Part shown: piece by piece, positions 39,701 to 51,100 of the stretch
Position numbering within the stretch: the stretch's first letter is position 1
How the letters are laid out: every line of letters starts with the position of its first letter
DNA from: Schistosoma haematobium
Taxonomy: Eukaryota > Platyhelminthes > Trematoda > Strigeidida > Schistosomatidae
NCBI RefSeq assembly: GCF_000699445.3
Contig: NC_067196.1
Location: 80,094,364 to 80,158,363, forward strand
DNA length: 64,000 bases
Direction: 5' to 3'
Made by a program: the position numbers and the translations under genes
Notes under the pieces: generated by a model
Told to the model about the DNA's origin: nothing
What the model saw: only the letters and a program-made list of their open reading frames with translations
The model's database searches: none

Positions 39701-42700
39701 CTTCAAACACCAGTGAATATGATACCATCTAATATAAAAAATAGTTCAAACAATGTGAGTGATATCAGGACTGTTGAAGTTAATTTAGTCAGTTTTAAAT
39801 TCTCAGTTTAACCGTTTGGTAAATTTATTTACTCAATGAGTTGACCAAAGTTTCAAATTACTATTCATTACTGTGCATTTATTACGTCATTGAGTTTTTA
39901 TTTCAACTATCTTCCAGATTAGTGATCTTATTTTATTAACTGAGCTTTATTCCTGTCAGCGTTTGCTCATTATGTAATCACTTGTTTCTGGCCGTTTGAA
40001 CTGCTGTCACAATCAATGTTGTAGGATTTTCTTTTACATAAGGTATATATTTACAGTATTCAGTCTAGTGAATTTATTTACACCCTTGCTATACTAATAT
40101 GTCTTCAACATAACTGTCGACTAAACTCTTTCATGTGAGTAATTTAAACCCATTTTGTAATTATGATTTCTAATTATCACAGGTTGTAAGCAGCTGACGA
40201 AAACCAACGAAATATAATGAATTCATGCTATTCTGCTAGAATCTTGATTCTTGCTCTTTTCAAAATGGGCTTTAATTATCTAATATATTGTCAATGAAGC
40301 CATAGTTTTGACATTTGAGATGTATTCTGTTGCAATCAGAAAGTTCGTTCCAAACAATCAATTATTAGTTCATCTGACGCAATATTTCCAGATTTTTATT
40401 GTTTGTTGTGAAAATAGACAAATTGGTATTTGGTAAAACGAGCTTTTCCGAAATATGTTTGGACCATTTAATTCCAAACGTTCATTCCAATAATGAGGAT
40501 AAAAAATGCGCTTCCTTTCAAACACATACTGAGCAAGAGTTAACCAAGTGTTTGTCATACTTATCTTCATAATGATTATATATTTTTCTGTAGCTGTATA
40601 CACCTGCACTCCCGTGTCAATGTCCATACTGACACTTGAATCCAGTCCCTCTTGATTCAAAAACCAGTGCATTATCCAACTTGTTGAACCGATATTATTA
40701 TTATTTGCTTTCCGTTGCTACCAGTTATCGGAGCGGTGTCTTAGTGACTAAGGAATTCGACTTTTAGCTGCCCAGCCCCAGGTTGAAGCTCCACTCCACG
40801 TAATTCGGTTTGGGTAGCCAGGTAGTATAATTAACCCTCACACTTAGAGTATGGCTTCTTTTAATATACTATATTTAGTCCCTATATTATCTTCACACCT
40901 CAATTTCCTTGTTCGTCTTGTCACTTTAAGTGGAACTGTATTTCACTAATTCAAACTTCCCAATTATTATTCGTTGAACCATAGGCATAGTTCTATTTCA
41001 CGCATTTAGATATAAATGCCATAGTAATATTATCTGTGGCTTAGATCTTAATGCGCATAAATATACCATGACACGTATATGTTCATCTATTTACAAGCGA
41101 TTATTGGTTTAGTGGTTAAGCGTCCGCGCGCTAAGCGAAAATCCTGAGTTAAACTCCCAAAGGGCTCGTACATGCGCACTATTGAGGTGTCCCATGCTAA
41201 AATAAAAATGCTGTTCAGCGCTTCATGGTTTTCAATGTTAGTCTAACTAAGATCAGTCCCTGATATAAACAACGAAAGTGGTAAATAATTTAATCACAAG
41301 CATTCAAATGATGAAAACTGTTATTCGTTACTTTGTAGCGTCCCATGAATAAAAACTTGTGCATATCTGTGGATAAAATATTTCATCAACAGCACCAACA
41401 GACAACAACTATGACTATGACCAATGATACTACCATTGCTGATAACAATACACTAGTGGATTATAATCCTCGCATCCCTCAATTTTTACCAGTTGATATC
41501 TCTGAAAGCGCTCAATCAATTGAATCTGACAGTTGGATATGGCCTGCAACTCCTCCATCAATAAAAAGTGATAAGAATTCAAATCACTTAATAACTAGTA
41601 CTTGTGATAGTCATATTGGACACGCAATGGATTATCAACAACACCATACATGTAATTTTTTCTCTTTTTAAAACATTTCATGATTTAGACGTTTTATATG
41701 GTTTTCTAGGACAATAAATGTTCTACGTTATGATATTTCAGGTTGCTATTATTTTGAAAGAATTCTTATTATATGCACTCTTATACTAACTGGACAATAA
41801 GAAGTGACTAGTGACACATTTATTACTTAATACTGATCAAAATTTATCCATTAAGTTGCAATATAGAACACTAGACTGACTTAATAGTGCAGTTTTTTTG
41901 TGTTAATAACTGGTAGTGACCGGAAAGCATTGGATCTATGTTTTGTGCTGGCTGAGATTTACTAGCAAGGTGTGTCCGCATTCCTTAGAGAAACTAACAT
42001 CATATTCGGACCCAGGTGACTCAATATCAAGTAGATACAGAGCTTTGCGATGGTCACTTTTAACCGCTTAATTTCTGTACCTCTCTTGTCGCGGAAGATC
42101 AGCTGTCAAATAACTTTAATTCCAATTACCTTCTTTCAGACTAGAATTCTGTCAATCTACTTTTGTTTAGGTACCCAGTGCCATTGCACTAGTTTTCAAA
42201 TAAAGGCTCGAAATCTATTATTTCAGCCGGTCGTTATTGAGTTGTATTTATCACTTGACACGATTAACGCTGTGGCCTTTGTTTTTGAAACTTTGTCTAT
42301 ATTTATGTTTTTCTTAATCTAATGTCCACAAATTTTCTTGTCATATAATAAGCCCACTCGTCTGAAAAAATATCAAATCAAACCTTTACTCACCTACCTG
42401 GTCCTACGTCTACTGAATTTACATCCAGTAAATCTACTTTCGATAAGGAGGTTCAAATAGGTTTGACAATTGCGCGTTATATGGAGGAAAACTTGAATAA
42501 TGTGGAAGAACCTGATGAAGGGTTCCCTGAGGATGAAATTTTGCACGATCTACGAAGACGTCGAACCAATTGTATTTTGAAGATGAGGTAAGTATTTTTC
42601 CTGTCCTGCCAAAGACACTGACACTATCAGAAGTCTTCTCAATGGCAAGAATAAAAACTTGTAGGAACTATTGTCTAAGAATAGGGAGTGAAGTATAGAC

Positions 42701-44572
42701 TACCTATTGTAAGAGTTGCACCAATCCTTATGAATTAGCCAAAGACAATATCGCAGAAGAGGGTTAGAAGACTCATGCGACATTTGCGAACCTACGTCAC
42801 CTGTATTAGTGGTGAGATATCTGACTGCCCGTTAAATAAACAGTATAATGCGTAAAATCGTGTAATGCGGTCGGGAGACGTGGAAGTTATGTACAGACTA
42901 CATGTCTTTGAAGAATCGCTCTTGCTTTGCAAAGAAACGACCAAGTGAGAGATATGCTATGGCATGAAATACCTGAAGTTTATTAGTTTTTTACAGTTGT
43001 TCACAGTGAAAAATTGATCTAAGAACCATTTTGCAGAGAAGAAAGGATACGTATTCGTTTTTTCTGAACTGAGGGACGTTGAGAGATGTCCAACTACTAT
43101 GCACAAAAGTTTATTGATAAAAAGAAAAATTAAAAACAAGTTTAACGGAACTTTAATCGCCTTGAATTAGATGACAATGCCATTTTTTGCTGCGCTGATA
43201 GTGTGGCAACTCCGGTCGACGCACATGTGTCACGTTCTATGTTACTCGTGACTGACTGAATAACTGTCCCTGACTTTATTAGCCAAAAACGTACCCTGCA
43301 ACCAAACTGATAGTTATGTATAGAACGTCTTCGGTATCGAATTCACAGTCTACTGTGGTCATTTCATGTAAATATTAGTTATGTGGATGGATTTATCTAT
43401 ATCCCTCGGATCAGTTACATTGGTTTAGTAAAACGAAGGGTCTACCTTGGATCCCTAGACTTTCGAAAAATTTCGGCTCACAAGAACTAACAATTTTCGG
43501 TGGTCGTATTTCTAGGAATATCTTGGGCACAGTACGTTTGATGAACGCTATGAACAACTTTCAGATAATTGATAAAAAATTAACCTGTTAGTTATCAAAG
43601 TTGCTGAAGCTAGCAAGCTGTTCAATCTGCTTTACGTCCAAAAGAGACAATTATCTATTTATCCTGATTTCTGGAAGCAAGACACTAATTTAATTACGCA
43701 ATACGTCGCATCGCTTCTTGACTTTCTTATAGTTCTTAACTTTATTATTATCTGAGCTTTATTCACTTTAATCTTGGCCATCAGTTACTTTTGTTCAATT
43801 ACTTAAAAACATAACTTCTTAGTCTTGATTATACGGTTCTTCGCTACCTTCTCTTAAGACATTTCAGAACCTTTTGTATATGAAATATATTTGCAACAAC
43901 AGATCTAATCTTTCTGATTTTAACTGAACTTTGGTTACACTATGCTGATATGTATTGAAAACGACTTCTAATTTCGATAACGTAATAAGAAGACGAAGAT
44001 TATCGGAACTGTGATATATTAACGCAATCCATTTCGAACAATTTGATCACACACATAATATTGGCTTATTATGCAGAGTGATTAGGTTTCAAATTGTGTT
44101 CACATTATTATTATCCTTGTCTCCTCTTACCCCATTTCCAGTCTAGTTGACCTTTTATTTTTATATATAAATGTTCTTAACAAGTATATGGGTGATCAGA
44201 TTGTTCGAAATGTATTGCGCTAATATATCACATCGTTCTGATAATCTTCGTCTTCTTATTACATGATCGAAAACCGACTCCATTGATTCACCGGTTAGGG
44301 AAAATCACCAAGTTTTTCTCAATGGTAATTTCATATCTCTTAGTTACTCATGCCAATAGTTTATTTGTAGGTTAAATCTATCCCATTTGTAATATCAACC
44401 AAGAGATTTTGTATATATAATAAAAACAATTACTTAAAATCCGTTTTTTCTCTAGTTGGTCCAACATAATGCGTAGAATGCTAGTCAAAAGTTATTTATA
44501 CATTTGCCATTATTATTTAGATTGGTTATGGAGCAAATTCATGAACGAGAAGCCCAACTGTTGAACAATTAA
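27794..44572 (+). CDS. uncharacterised low-complexity protein with paired DxIL/Arg-cluster motifs, 5'-partial
   Basis: Ten exons assembled by matching phase and GT-AG sites: 27794-27872, 30622-30902, 34711-34802, 34856-35037, 35721-36257, 37385-37590, 39586-39754, 41339-41651, 42353-42587, 44521-44572 (TAA). They give 715 residues and lack the first exon. The second exon is acidic (DDNDDDNYD, GEELEEEKED), and the rest is rich in Ser, Asn, Thr and Gln. The fourth exon encodes EDDILAQWRLRRRMEQARME; the ninth encodes PEDEILHDLRRRRTNCIL and leads to a short coiled C-terminus (MEQIHEREAQLLNN). No enzyme fold, signal peptide or finger is seen. A relation to vertebrate PROSER3-type proteins is only a vague impression. 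The intron at 34803-34855 is 53 bases; the others hold mobile-element debris. Gene reality is well supported by ten consistent junctions, function is not. Confidence 0.75.
27964..28266 (+). mobile_element. Penelope-like reverse transcriptase fragment
   Basis: A 100-codon frame contains YIRYTDNIFCACSSYRRV followed by HFDIRF and MNYEHNSTLNSL. This matches the RT palm of Penelope-like elements, where YMDD is followed by a CD-type loop and the EYE-x-N segment. The catalytic motif is mutated (YTDN). It lies in the first recognised intron of the 27.8 kb gene. Confidence 0.65.
28270..29439. other. intron sequence, no feature recognised
   Basis: No coding, RNA or clear repeat content beyond AT-rich intronic sequence. 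Confidence 0.35.
29440..29650 (-). mobile_element. Penelope-like element fragment
   Basis: The minus strand reads LQGSIYRKPIWNSQLTSFCIWVSI (given here in part), then RKKNSIVLLPRKSTLLTYQRI. This is the stretch after the RT core of Penelope-like elements (YRKPTW followed by a helix of the RARxIC type). It is degraded, with no endonuclease attached. Confidence 0.65.
29651..30621. other. intron sequence, no feature recognised
   Basis: No assignable feature. A strong acceptor (ttcttctcacatgctacag) closes it at 30621. Confidence 0.35.
30903..31985. other. intron sequence, no feature recognised
   Basis: A possible acceptor at about 31574 would lead to a stop within ten codons, so it was not used. 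The intron instead runs to the 34711 exon, which continues the frame. Confidence 0.4.
31986..32425 (-). mobile_element. non-LTR retroelement 3' fragment
   Basis: A 75-codon minus-strand frame (32419-32192) contains WHQCLKSLTSGLSHVSRCRLLGW (in part), GPRDYRNQWLETVGDMAQNQ and QWRRCIHSL. It resembles the C-terminal tail of non-LTR reverse-transcriptase proteins, comparable to the AQDR-x-WR end of the RTE copies. A second decayed copy is at 6125-6400. Confidence 0.6.
32426..33329. other. intron sequence, no feature recognised
   Basis: AT-rich, no assignable feature. Confidence 0.35.
33330..33460 (+). repeat. tRNA-derived SINE-like copy
   Basis: A B-box-like ggttcgaactc is preceded by ttaaagaactaaagttccaa and followed by gctccacctt and a ct-rich tail. 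The same order is seen near 40725-40865. Old and diverged. Confidence 0.4.
34075..34150 (+). repeat. tRNA-like SINE fragment
   Basis: A-box-like gttcagtggtaac and B-box-like gagttcgaattc lie 37 bases apart. No acceptor stem can be formed, so it is not a tRNA gene. Confidence 0.35.
34200..34320. repeat. SINE-like interspersed repeat, copy 3
   Basis: It shares gagtcacggtctagtggtca, cgatcagcact and gacataacattgatta with the copies at 6669-6811 and 8071-8180. Confidence 0.4.
35425..35545 (+). repeat. tRNA-derived SINE-like copy
   Basis: A-box-like gtagctcagaggtta and B-box-like ggtccaattcc, followed by a gtagacaggtagagtccact tail and tctcatacttagg, as in the 40725-40865 copy. Confidence 0.45.
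37140..37300 (+). repeat. tRNA-derived SINE-like copy, heavily diverged
   Basis: It begins gataacctgatgattagggc and ends with gtgtataaattcgtatttgg, echoing the tail seen after the 35425 copy (aaatctgtacctggtaaatg). Assignment is weak. Confidence 0.25.
38079..38263 (-). repeat. tRNA-derived SINE with hammerhead, left (inverted) copy
   Basis: It is inverted relative to the copy ending at 38570; the two 185-base arms differ at only a few positions. Reading minus: A-box-like tggtctaatggttaag, a gcgcgcgaagcc stretch, a perfect B box ggttcgaatcc, a C/G-rich spacer, the hammerhead, and a tail ending aacctgtgaaa. The 5' part present in the right copy is missing here. Confidence 0.8.
38136..38183 (-). 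ncRNA. hammerhead ribozyme with intact core
   Basis: Minus strand order: stem I strand GCACTG, CTGAGGA, stem II GTCCC-ATACT-GGGAC, GAAA, minimal palindromic stem III CGGCCG, cleavage triplet GTC, stem I return CAGTGC. All conserved hammerhead core positions (CTGANGA and GAAA) are kept. Such minimal stem III forms are known to act best as dimers. Confidence 0.75.
38290..38570 (+). repeat. tRNA-derived SINE with hammerhead, right copy
   Basis: About 95 bases of 5' sequence (ctcactgaagacaatggtgt, tggttgaagttagacattaa) precede the tRNA-like part (gctcagtggtctagtggtta and ggttcgaatcc). The hammerhead and the tail to acctgtgaaa follow. The same 5' block is recognisable in the old copy at 17470. 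Confidence 0.8.
38466..38513 (+). ncRNA. hammerhead ribozyme, one core base changed
   Basis: Same layout as the copy at 38136-38183, but GAAA reads GAGA after stem II (GTCCC-GTACT-GGGAC). That change hits a conserved adenine, so this copy is predicted to be weak or dead. Confidence 0.7.
38585..38833. mobile_element. fold-back element with 71-base perfect arms and 16-base direct repeats
   Basis: Arms at about 38670-38740 and 38750-38820 are perfect inverted copies around a 9-base loop (ctaacttgt). The centre contains acgtttcgtccag, a phrase common at schistosome Penelope-type ends. aataacgttacaaaat occurs at 38585-38600 and again at 38818-38833, like a target duplication. No coding content. 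Confidence 0.75.
40725..40865 (+). repeat. tRNA-derived SINE-like copy
   Basis: A-box-like ggtgtcttagtgactaagg and B-box-like aggttgaagctcc are followed by ggtttgggtagccaggtagt and ctcacacttagagtatgg. It shares its tail with the 35425 copy. Confidence 0.4.
41088..41260 (+). repeat. tRNA-derived SINE with hammerhead-like tail, decayed
   Basis: gattattggtttagtggtta, gcgcgctaagcg, a damaged B box (gagttaaactcc), atgcgcactattgaggtgtc, cagcgcttcatggttttcaa. It is the same family as 38290-38570, and the ribozyme core is broken. Confidence 0.6.
42588..43960. other. intron sequence, no feature recognised
   Basis: First part of the last intron of the 27.8-44.6 kb gene. No assignable coding or repeat content. 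Confidence 0.35.
43983..44261. repeat. inverted-repeat element, MITE- or Penelope-like
   Basis: Arms 43983-44049 and 44193-44261 are inverted copies with about 90% identity. Both carry taataagaagacgaag and a cgaacaatttgatca end facing the centre. The 143-base middle has no coding sequence. It lies in the last intron of the preceding gene. Confidence 0.7.
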
Positions 44573-46019
44573 AACAAATTATATTGAATAATTCCTTCTA
44601 TCTGTACTCATTTTTGATACATATATACGCCTTACGTTGTATAAAATACTATTTTAAATACATGTTTTGTCCTTAAATCATTATGACATAGGATGTTTAT
44701 TCTTGAGGAAATCAAGAATATGGTATGTTGGTAGTTCAATTCACCTTAAAGCGTGATCCAGAGCCCGTTGGTAACTTGCATGAAACAATGCCCTTTGTAC
44801 TTATTCCCAATTTCGGATTCGTACTTTGACAACGTACAGTCCATGTTAGAGATATGTAAGACAAGGGAGATTCGTTATTGTAGAGGTTTTATGAACCCCT
44901 TTTACGGCAGTGAGAGGGCGTAACTCTCAATATGTAGACCAAATTAGAGACAGCTATACTTTTAAACTGGATTTTCGCTACTGGGTCTGTTCCTCAGAAT
45001 ATCTGCGCTGCTTGGTAATAAATATTACTTACAACGTACAAGTTTACATAATCGGTTTGCGAGACTCTGATACTACTCGGTTGCTCGAACTGAAGTAGGC
45101 AAAACGGGACTAAAAGTTGAGCGGTTGATCTATTAAACTACCGTTTCCGTTGTTATGGTAGCTGTTTTAAATCTACCAAACTCACGCTTATAAGTCGACA
45201 AACGGAGTCGTGAGCAATACTACAAAACTACGATTAAATTAAAACACCGAAGCTGAAACAGCCACATCATGCAATGTGTCTTCATGATTTCCTGATCCCT
45301 GTAACGTCTTCTCACCTAATGAACTATCATTTTGTCAATTGATGTATGTACGAAACTGTAAACAGCCGTAACAGGAATAATTGTAGCCAGGGTAGGTTTT
45401 CATAAACAGAAAGTCAGGGAAATTGGAGTTTATTTTTGGATAGAGCCAACTTATACACAAGTAAAAGAAGGTCAGAACACATGTTAACTTTCAGATTAAT
45501 TTACCTCAAAATCATTACGAACGAAAAATGGCGCTCTTAAAAAAGTTCTCATCGATTAAATCGAGTGCATACATTTACGTTGTAACAGGTTTCTGAAGCA
45601 CGAAAAAAATCGACAGATAATTCCCATTTAAACATTAAAATTAAAACACGAAGTTCAGCGAAGGGATCTTTTTTCAACGAATTTATTATCAAGCTGTACA
45701 ATCGTATAAATATGAAATTTTTTTGTTTTTGTAAAAGTACTAATTCCGTGAGGAAATGTGAACACAGTTAACCATGACGTAATAAGAAAGGTTATAATAC
45801 TAGATTACGTAATATGAATAATAACAATAGATTTGGTGAATATAATAAAATGATTAAAATGTTTTTGTTATAATAATTAAAGGTGATATGATGAGCATTT
45901 ACGAATAAAATAATGAGAATATAAGACATGAGTAAAGGAGGGAATGCAGTAATAATAATAATAATCAAAATAATTATGGCCAAGGTAACGATAACGACAA
46001 GACGTACTTCTTTTGTACG
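44573..46019. other. intergenic, nothing recognised
   Basis: 3' flank of the preceding gene. No clear AATAAA in the first 100 bases after the stop. No other assignable feature. Confidence 0.4.
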
Positions 46020-47345
46020 CATAGTTCTGGTTTAAGCTCCTGGATGGTAAGAGCTTCAGCTATTTTTAAAAGTTGGATACGAAGAAATCTGGGTAGATTT
46101 GAACGAATCATATAAACAACCTTAAAGTCAATTTGTGGATCTGTAGAATGGTTATAGTCGATTAGGTGTTCAAGTATAGAACTCCTAACTGCTTTCCTTT
46201 CACCTTTGTAGAACCAAGCTGGATCTTTTTAAAGAACCATTACTCTTTCTCATCAGACGTACATCGAGAAAAGGAATTGATTGGTCTCGTTCCCTTTCTA
46301 ACGTGAAGTCTATGGAAGGGTGGTATAAGTTAAAGGTGTGTAGAATATCATCTAAATCAATATTATTGTCACAAACGACAAACGTGTCGTCCATGTATCT
46401 CACGTATAGGTGGAGTCGATTGATCATTGAACGGAGTTGGTCGTTTTCCACTTTTGCCATGAAGCAGTCTGCTCAAATTGGACCCAATGGAGACTCCATT
46501 GCGATCCCATCCCTTTGTATATATATTTCATTATTGAAACTGAACTGGACATTAAAAGTACAGCGTAACAATAGTTCTTTCAAGTGTTCAGTCGGCAAAC
46601 CTAGATCTATGTTGTTAGAATCAATATGCTCGCATATATTACATATCGTTTCGGTTAAAGGTACGCTAGTGGACAAAGAATTAACGTCGAGTAAGAACAT
46701 GTGTTTTTCGGAAGTATTAACGTCCTTAATACGATCAATAAATTGAAAAGTATCATGAATAGAATATTTACATACTTGCCTTCTAACCGGTTCCAATTTT
46801 TCCGCTAACCATTTGGCGATTCTGTGGTATGGTGAACTTGACATGTCCAAAATAGGTCGTAACGGTTAACCCATCTTATGTATTTTCGGTAGTCCATATA
46901 AGCGCGGGATGATTGAACCCATGGGACGTATGTGATTATATAAATCTTGGGTTATCATCCCCTCATTCTTAAGATTTTTAACAACATCTGTTACCTGTTT
47001 TTCGATTTGCAATGTTTTATCAACTCCTTTAGGTTTGGAGAATTTAGTACCATCCTCTAGAATTAACTTCATTTTATCCAAATATTCTTGGCGGTCAAGT
47101 AGTACTACACCAGCTCCTTTGTCAGGTTTACTTAGGATTAAATCCTTATTTATTTTCAACAGTATTAGCTGATCCAAGTGATCGACAACTTGACTAAAAC
47201 GCAAGACTATGGAAGCAAATGGGATCAAAATATTTACAGAAAAAGAAGCACACTTAATTCTTCTTATACGCTACTGGCCTGAATGGTATTATTACCTTCA
47301 AACACGAAGAACAGCAATCAATAAATTAACCAGCTGTCCAGTCAC
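46020..47345 (-). mobile_element. Penelope-like element: RT plus GIY-YIG endonuclease end, frameshifted
   Basis: It reads on the minus strand from 47.3 kb. First frame: SKPDKGAGVVLLDRQEYLDK to RLYGLPKIHKMG (RT fingers). Second: SSPYHRIAKWLAEKLEPVRR, then FLLDVNSLSTSVPL and IQRDGIAMESPLGP (palm). Third: LYVRYMDDTFVV with catalytic YMDD, then RDQSIPFLDVRL. After a deletion near 46.2 kb, a segment with SILEHLIDYNHSTDP, IAEALTIQELKPELC and a CVQKKYVLSLSLP end matches the C-terminal part of the element's GIY-YIG endonuclease. Two frameshifts and the loss of the thumb and the catalytic part of the endonuclease make it a dead copy. Confidence 0.85.
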
Positions 47346-48060
47346 CGTTCAGTGAGTTCTAACTTTAGTATCTCCAGTATAAATAACACTTCACTTAATT
47401 GACAGCTAAGACAATCAAATTATATCTCCACTCCTTATACAATTTTTATGATCTAGTATAAGAATATTTACTTGATTGTTGAGTTGAATGATATTGCTGC
47501 GTATGAAATACCATAAAACTAACTTGGAATTTAACAAAACATCATTTAGAAGTGTTCAATTCACAAAGTAAAACTAACTACTAATTACAAACTAAATACT
47601 TTGAAAAATTAAATAACAACTAAAGCAAGAAAATTACGAGGATTTGTTAGAAAAACACAAGTTACATAGACAAAATGATAAAGATCCCTATAAAGTAATA
47701 ACAATATGATGATAATGTACATTTGTAGTAATGTTTATTAGGAAAGCTTTTAAATGAATCAGTATGCCATTTTTAAAACAATCTATTACATGTTATACGT
47801 ATATATAAGTATGTTTTAGTTTGCAATAATATTAAACGAGATAAAGTTCCCTTCTAACCTAAAAAATTATTAATATTACCATCAAAGTTAGAAAAGAAAA
47901 TGTTGAACTCTAAAAATTGGTCAGTCAGCAAGATACAATGAACACCATCCATTCATCATTAAATAAAATTTAGAAAAAAGAAACAAATATGGACGTGTAA
48001 GGCGAAATGGTGTGTTCATTTAAACTAACTTCAAGTTAAATACAACTTGTTTCGGTATTA
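47346..48060. other. intergenic, nothing recognised
   Basis: AT-rich spacer between the Penelope-like copy and the FKBP8 3' end. Confidence 0.4.
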
Positions 48061-48066
48061 TTTATT
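48061..48066 (-). terminator. AATAAA poly(A) signal of the FKBP8-type gene
   Basis: AATAAA on the minus strand, 100 bases after the stop codon at 48166-48168. Spacing and sequence are canonical. Confidence 0.55.
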
Positions 48067-48165
48067 TACAAATGATAACTAATGGATTTTACATTTCTTC
48101 TGGTTATAGTATAGCGCGCCTCAATAATGTAAAGATGGAATAAGATAGAAATAATTAGATAATTT

Positions 48166-51100
48166 CTATATATTGATGTTCATAATGGCAGGTTGATAAA
48201 TGTATGCAACAAACCCAACGAGAACAGAGAGAATCGCCATGATACTTGTTACAATTACAGGACGAGAAGTCTATAGGTAATAAATAAACAACAACAGTAT
48301 ATATTCAACGCTTGGTTAAAATGATGATGAATGTTAGTTAAAAATTGCTAGATTTTGATAATTGAATACATACGTCAGTAAAGTAATCCTCTGTCAAAGC
48401 TTAGGAATATCTAACACTTTTGAACAGTATCACCAATAATTCCGGTCAATTCATAGAAGCCAGTACGACTCATACAGAGGCACGGAGCAAATATTCACAG
48501 GGGACCACATATACGCTAAAGTATGAAGCTGATACAGTGGGTCAGTCAGCAAATGAGAAAGCTAAGTTGTATCAATCAAAAATTTCCTAATGATAAGTAC
48601 ATTTTATTGGGCAAGAAATAGTTTCGTTTTTTAAACAATATGTGCTTATGTGAGTGAATCGATTTAGCCTAATAAACCTCTTCCTTCACTTTCAGTTTGC
48701 TCACTGACTGAGAACTTTCTAATGTGAAGTTTCTGTGGTAGCATCAGTCTCGGACACCGCGCGTCATAACAAAATCTAATTAAACCAAATCATCAACTTA
48801 TTGCAAAAATTACAATCCAGATTTACTCACCATCAACAGTTTAACTCTGGACGCAGCAGATAGTTTTGTATTCTTATTTTGTTTAGTTTTCGGAAACCTA
48901 CGATTAACAGACCGTGACCAATGCTCTCGTTCTTTCTGTCGTACAGCTTGAGCACGGGCTAACTCAACACTAGCCATTTGTGAACCTGGGGATATTGTTA
49001 GTACTTTCTGGAGAATTGGGATAGCATCATCTACTTCGTTCATTTCCAAAAGAGCCTATTATAAGGGATGGTAAAAAAATATAAACCTGATATGTCTGTA
49101 ATAACATTGAACGTATGATTAATGTTCAACAAAAAAGATAACTCATTTAGCAGCTATGTACTTACTGCATCAGGCTAATTAAAATCCATGAGTTTTGAAA
49201 AAAATATCCAGTCAAGAGCATTATGAACTCAGATAGTTTCTCCTTAAATATAATTCGATTGGCGATCGGTCAGAAAGTATCGACATAAATCTGATCCACC
49301 AAGTGGTAGATATACTGTTACATAGATCTGTATGATTATATTCGGACGCATAAGAAACTGATTTATCATACGTTGAGGGGTGATTTCGGTCCTTGCACTG
49401 ATTATACTTGGTTTAATAATGAAAACTTAATTATACTATCCGATTAGGAGTGAAACTATTACAATAAAAGTGTAACCAAGTAGCTTAATATAAAACTGAT
49501 GCAAGAAAGCGAGTACATAGTACATAGCATTAATAAGTAATTTATCTAATAAATACGCAGCGTTAACATGATTTTTATTTTATGTAATTTCAAAGACAAC
49601 TGCTATTCACCCTAAGTTAATCACCACCTGTGACAATACAATTGTCTAATTTTCATTAGTCAAAACGTCCTTAATCACCTGCCATATGGTTTTACGTTCT
49701 CAACTACAAACGCTTTGCTGGGATGGAGTGCACAAACTACCTGAGTACTTTAGTTTGGGTACCTATTGAACTAATTATCTACTTGGGTCCCATCTGAGTT
49801 CATGATTAACTAAGTGATCAACTGTACTAGAATTTTTGTAAATAAATAATATAATAACTGATACATAACCAAAGTGATGGTGTTCAGCTAATACACCGGC
49901 TCTAATGAGCTTAACTTTCTGGAATGTCCGCACCTTGAAGTCGTATGATGTCAAAAAAAGGAAAAGTAGCTAATGTTGTCGAATTGAAAATTATATCGCG
50001 TCACATTTTAGGGCAAACTGTAGGTGGCTATTGCATTGAATACATTTGCCTCTCAATATACTTGCGGAACAATACCACTAAGGCGTTTTTTCTGAAAAAC
50101 GACTATTATTTCAACTAATAAATTAAGTCAGCAAAGAATGACCTTGAGATGCACATGTTCTGTTTTTTCAACCTTCCTGACAGCTTTTTGAAAAGACGAA
50201 ATTCCAAAAAACTGACGTAAATACAAGAGCTAATGAGACGACAAAATCAATGTTTGATATTCGTCTTTGAAGATTCGGTAATTTTTGTACGGAGCCACGC
50301 AGTGTATCGAAAATTTTTTAGATGACATAATTTGCACAAAATCACCGAAATAAGTCAGTCAAAAACAATGGACGATTCGGTATGTGCAATGATTCAAGTT
50401 AGCACAGCACACCAACATAACGACGAAGACTATCGGGATATATAGCACAAGAGTTGAAATAGTAGTACTATGTAATATAGTAAGAAAAACTACAGATACA
50501 TAACAAGGTTTAAACAGAAAAGATATATTCACGAGATTAAAAACCAGCAGTGATATTTCGAAAAATAAGATCTAGAAAAAAACAGCGAATAAGTTCGAAT
50601 GATGTCCAATGAATACAATGTGTTAAAATAACCGTACCTCAAAGAATTACAAGAATAAACCAAATGCCCTGGTATGATCGAGAGTGGGGAGAGTCACCTC
50701 TCCCTCTCGAAGTGCTCTCACATGGCCACGTGCATGCAACCACTGCCAGGGAAGTCCTACTCACTGCCTTCTTGAAGCACGGGTGTTGTCTACGAAATTG
50801 AGAGGATGAAAAGTGAAAGTCTGGCGCTTCAACCGGAGTGGTGGATACGGAGGATCTAACTGGGGGAGTTGGAAAACCTTGATTCCAAACCAATGGTGTA
50901 CATGGGCCCAGGATCCTAAGGAAACAAATCGCGTGTGAACCAATCGTTGGTCACCGGCTACCATGGGACTGCATCTCCTTACGTTGCTCCACTGTCTTGT
51001 GGATTAGATCTCTAGATCAAAGACTCCAAGTGTGGCCGCCTAAGGAAACCACCTGCTTCAGTCTGGGCACCTGGGCAGTATCCCAGCCCCCACATAAATC

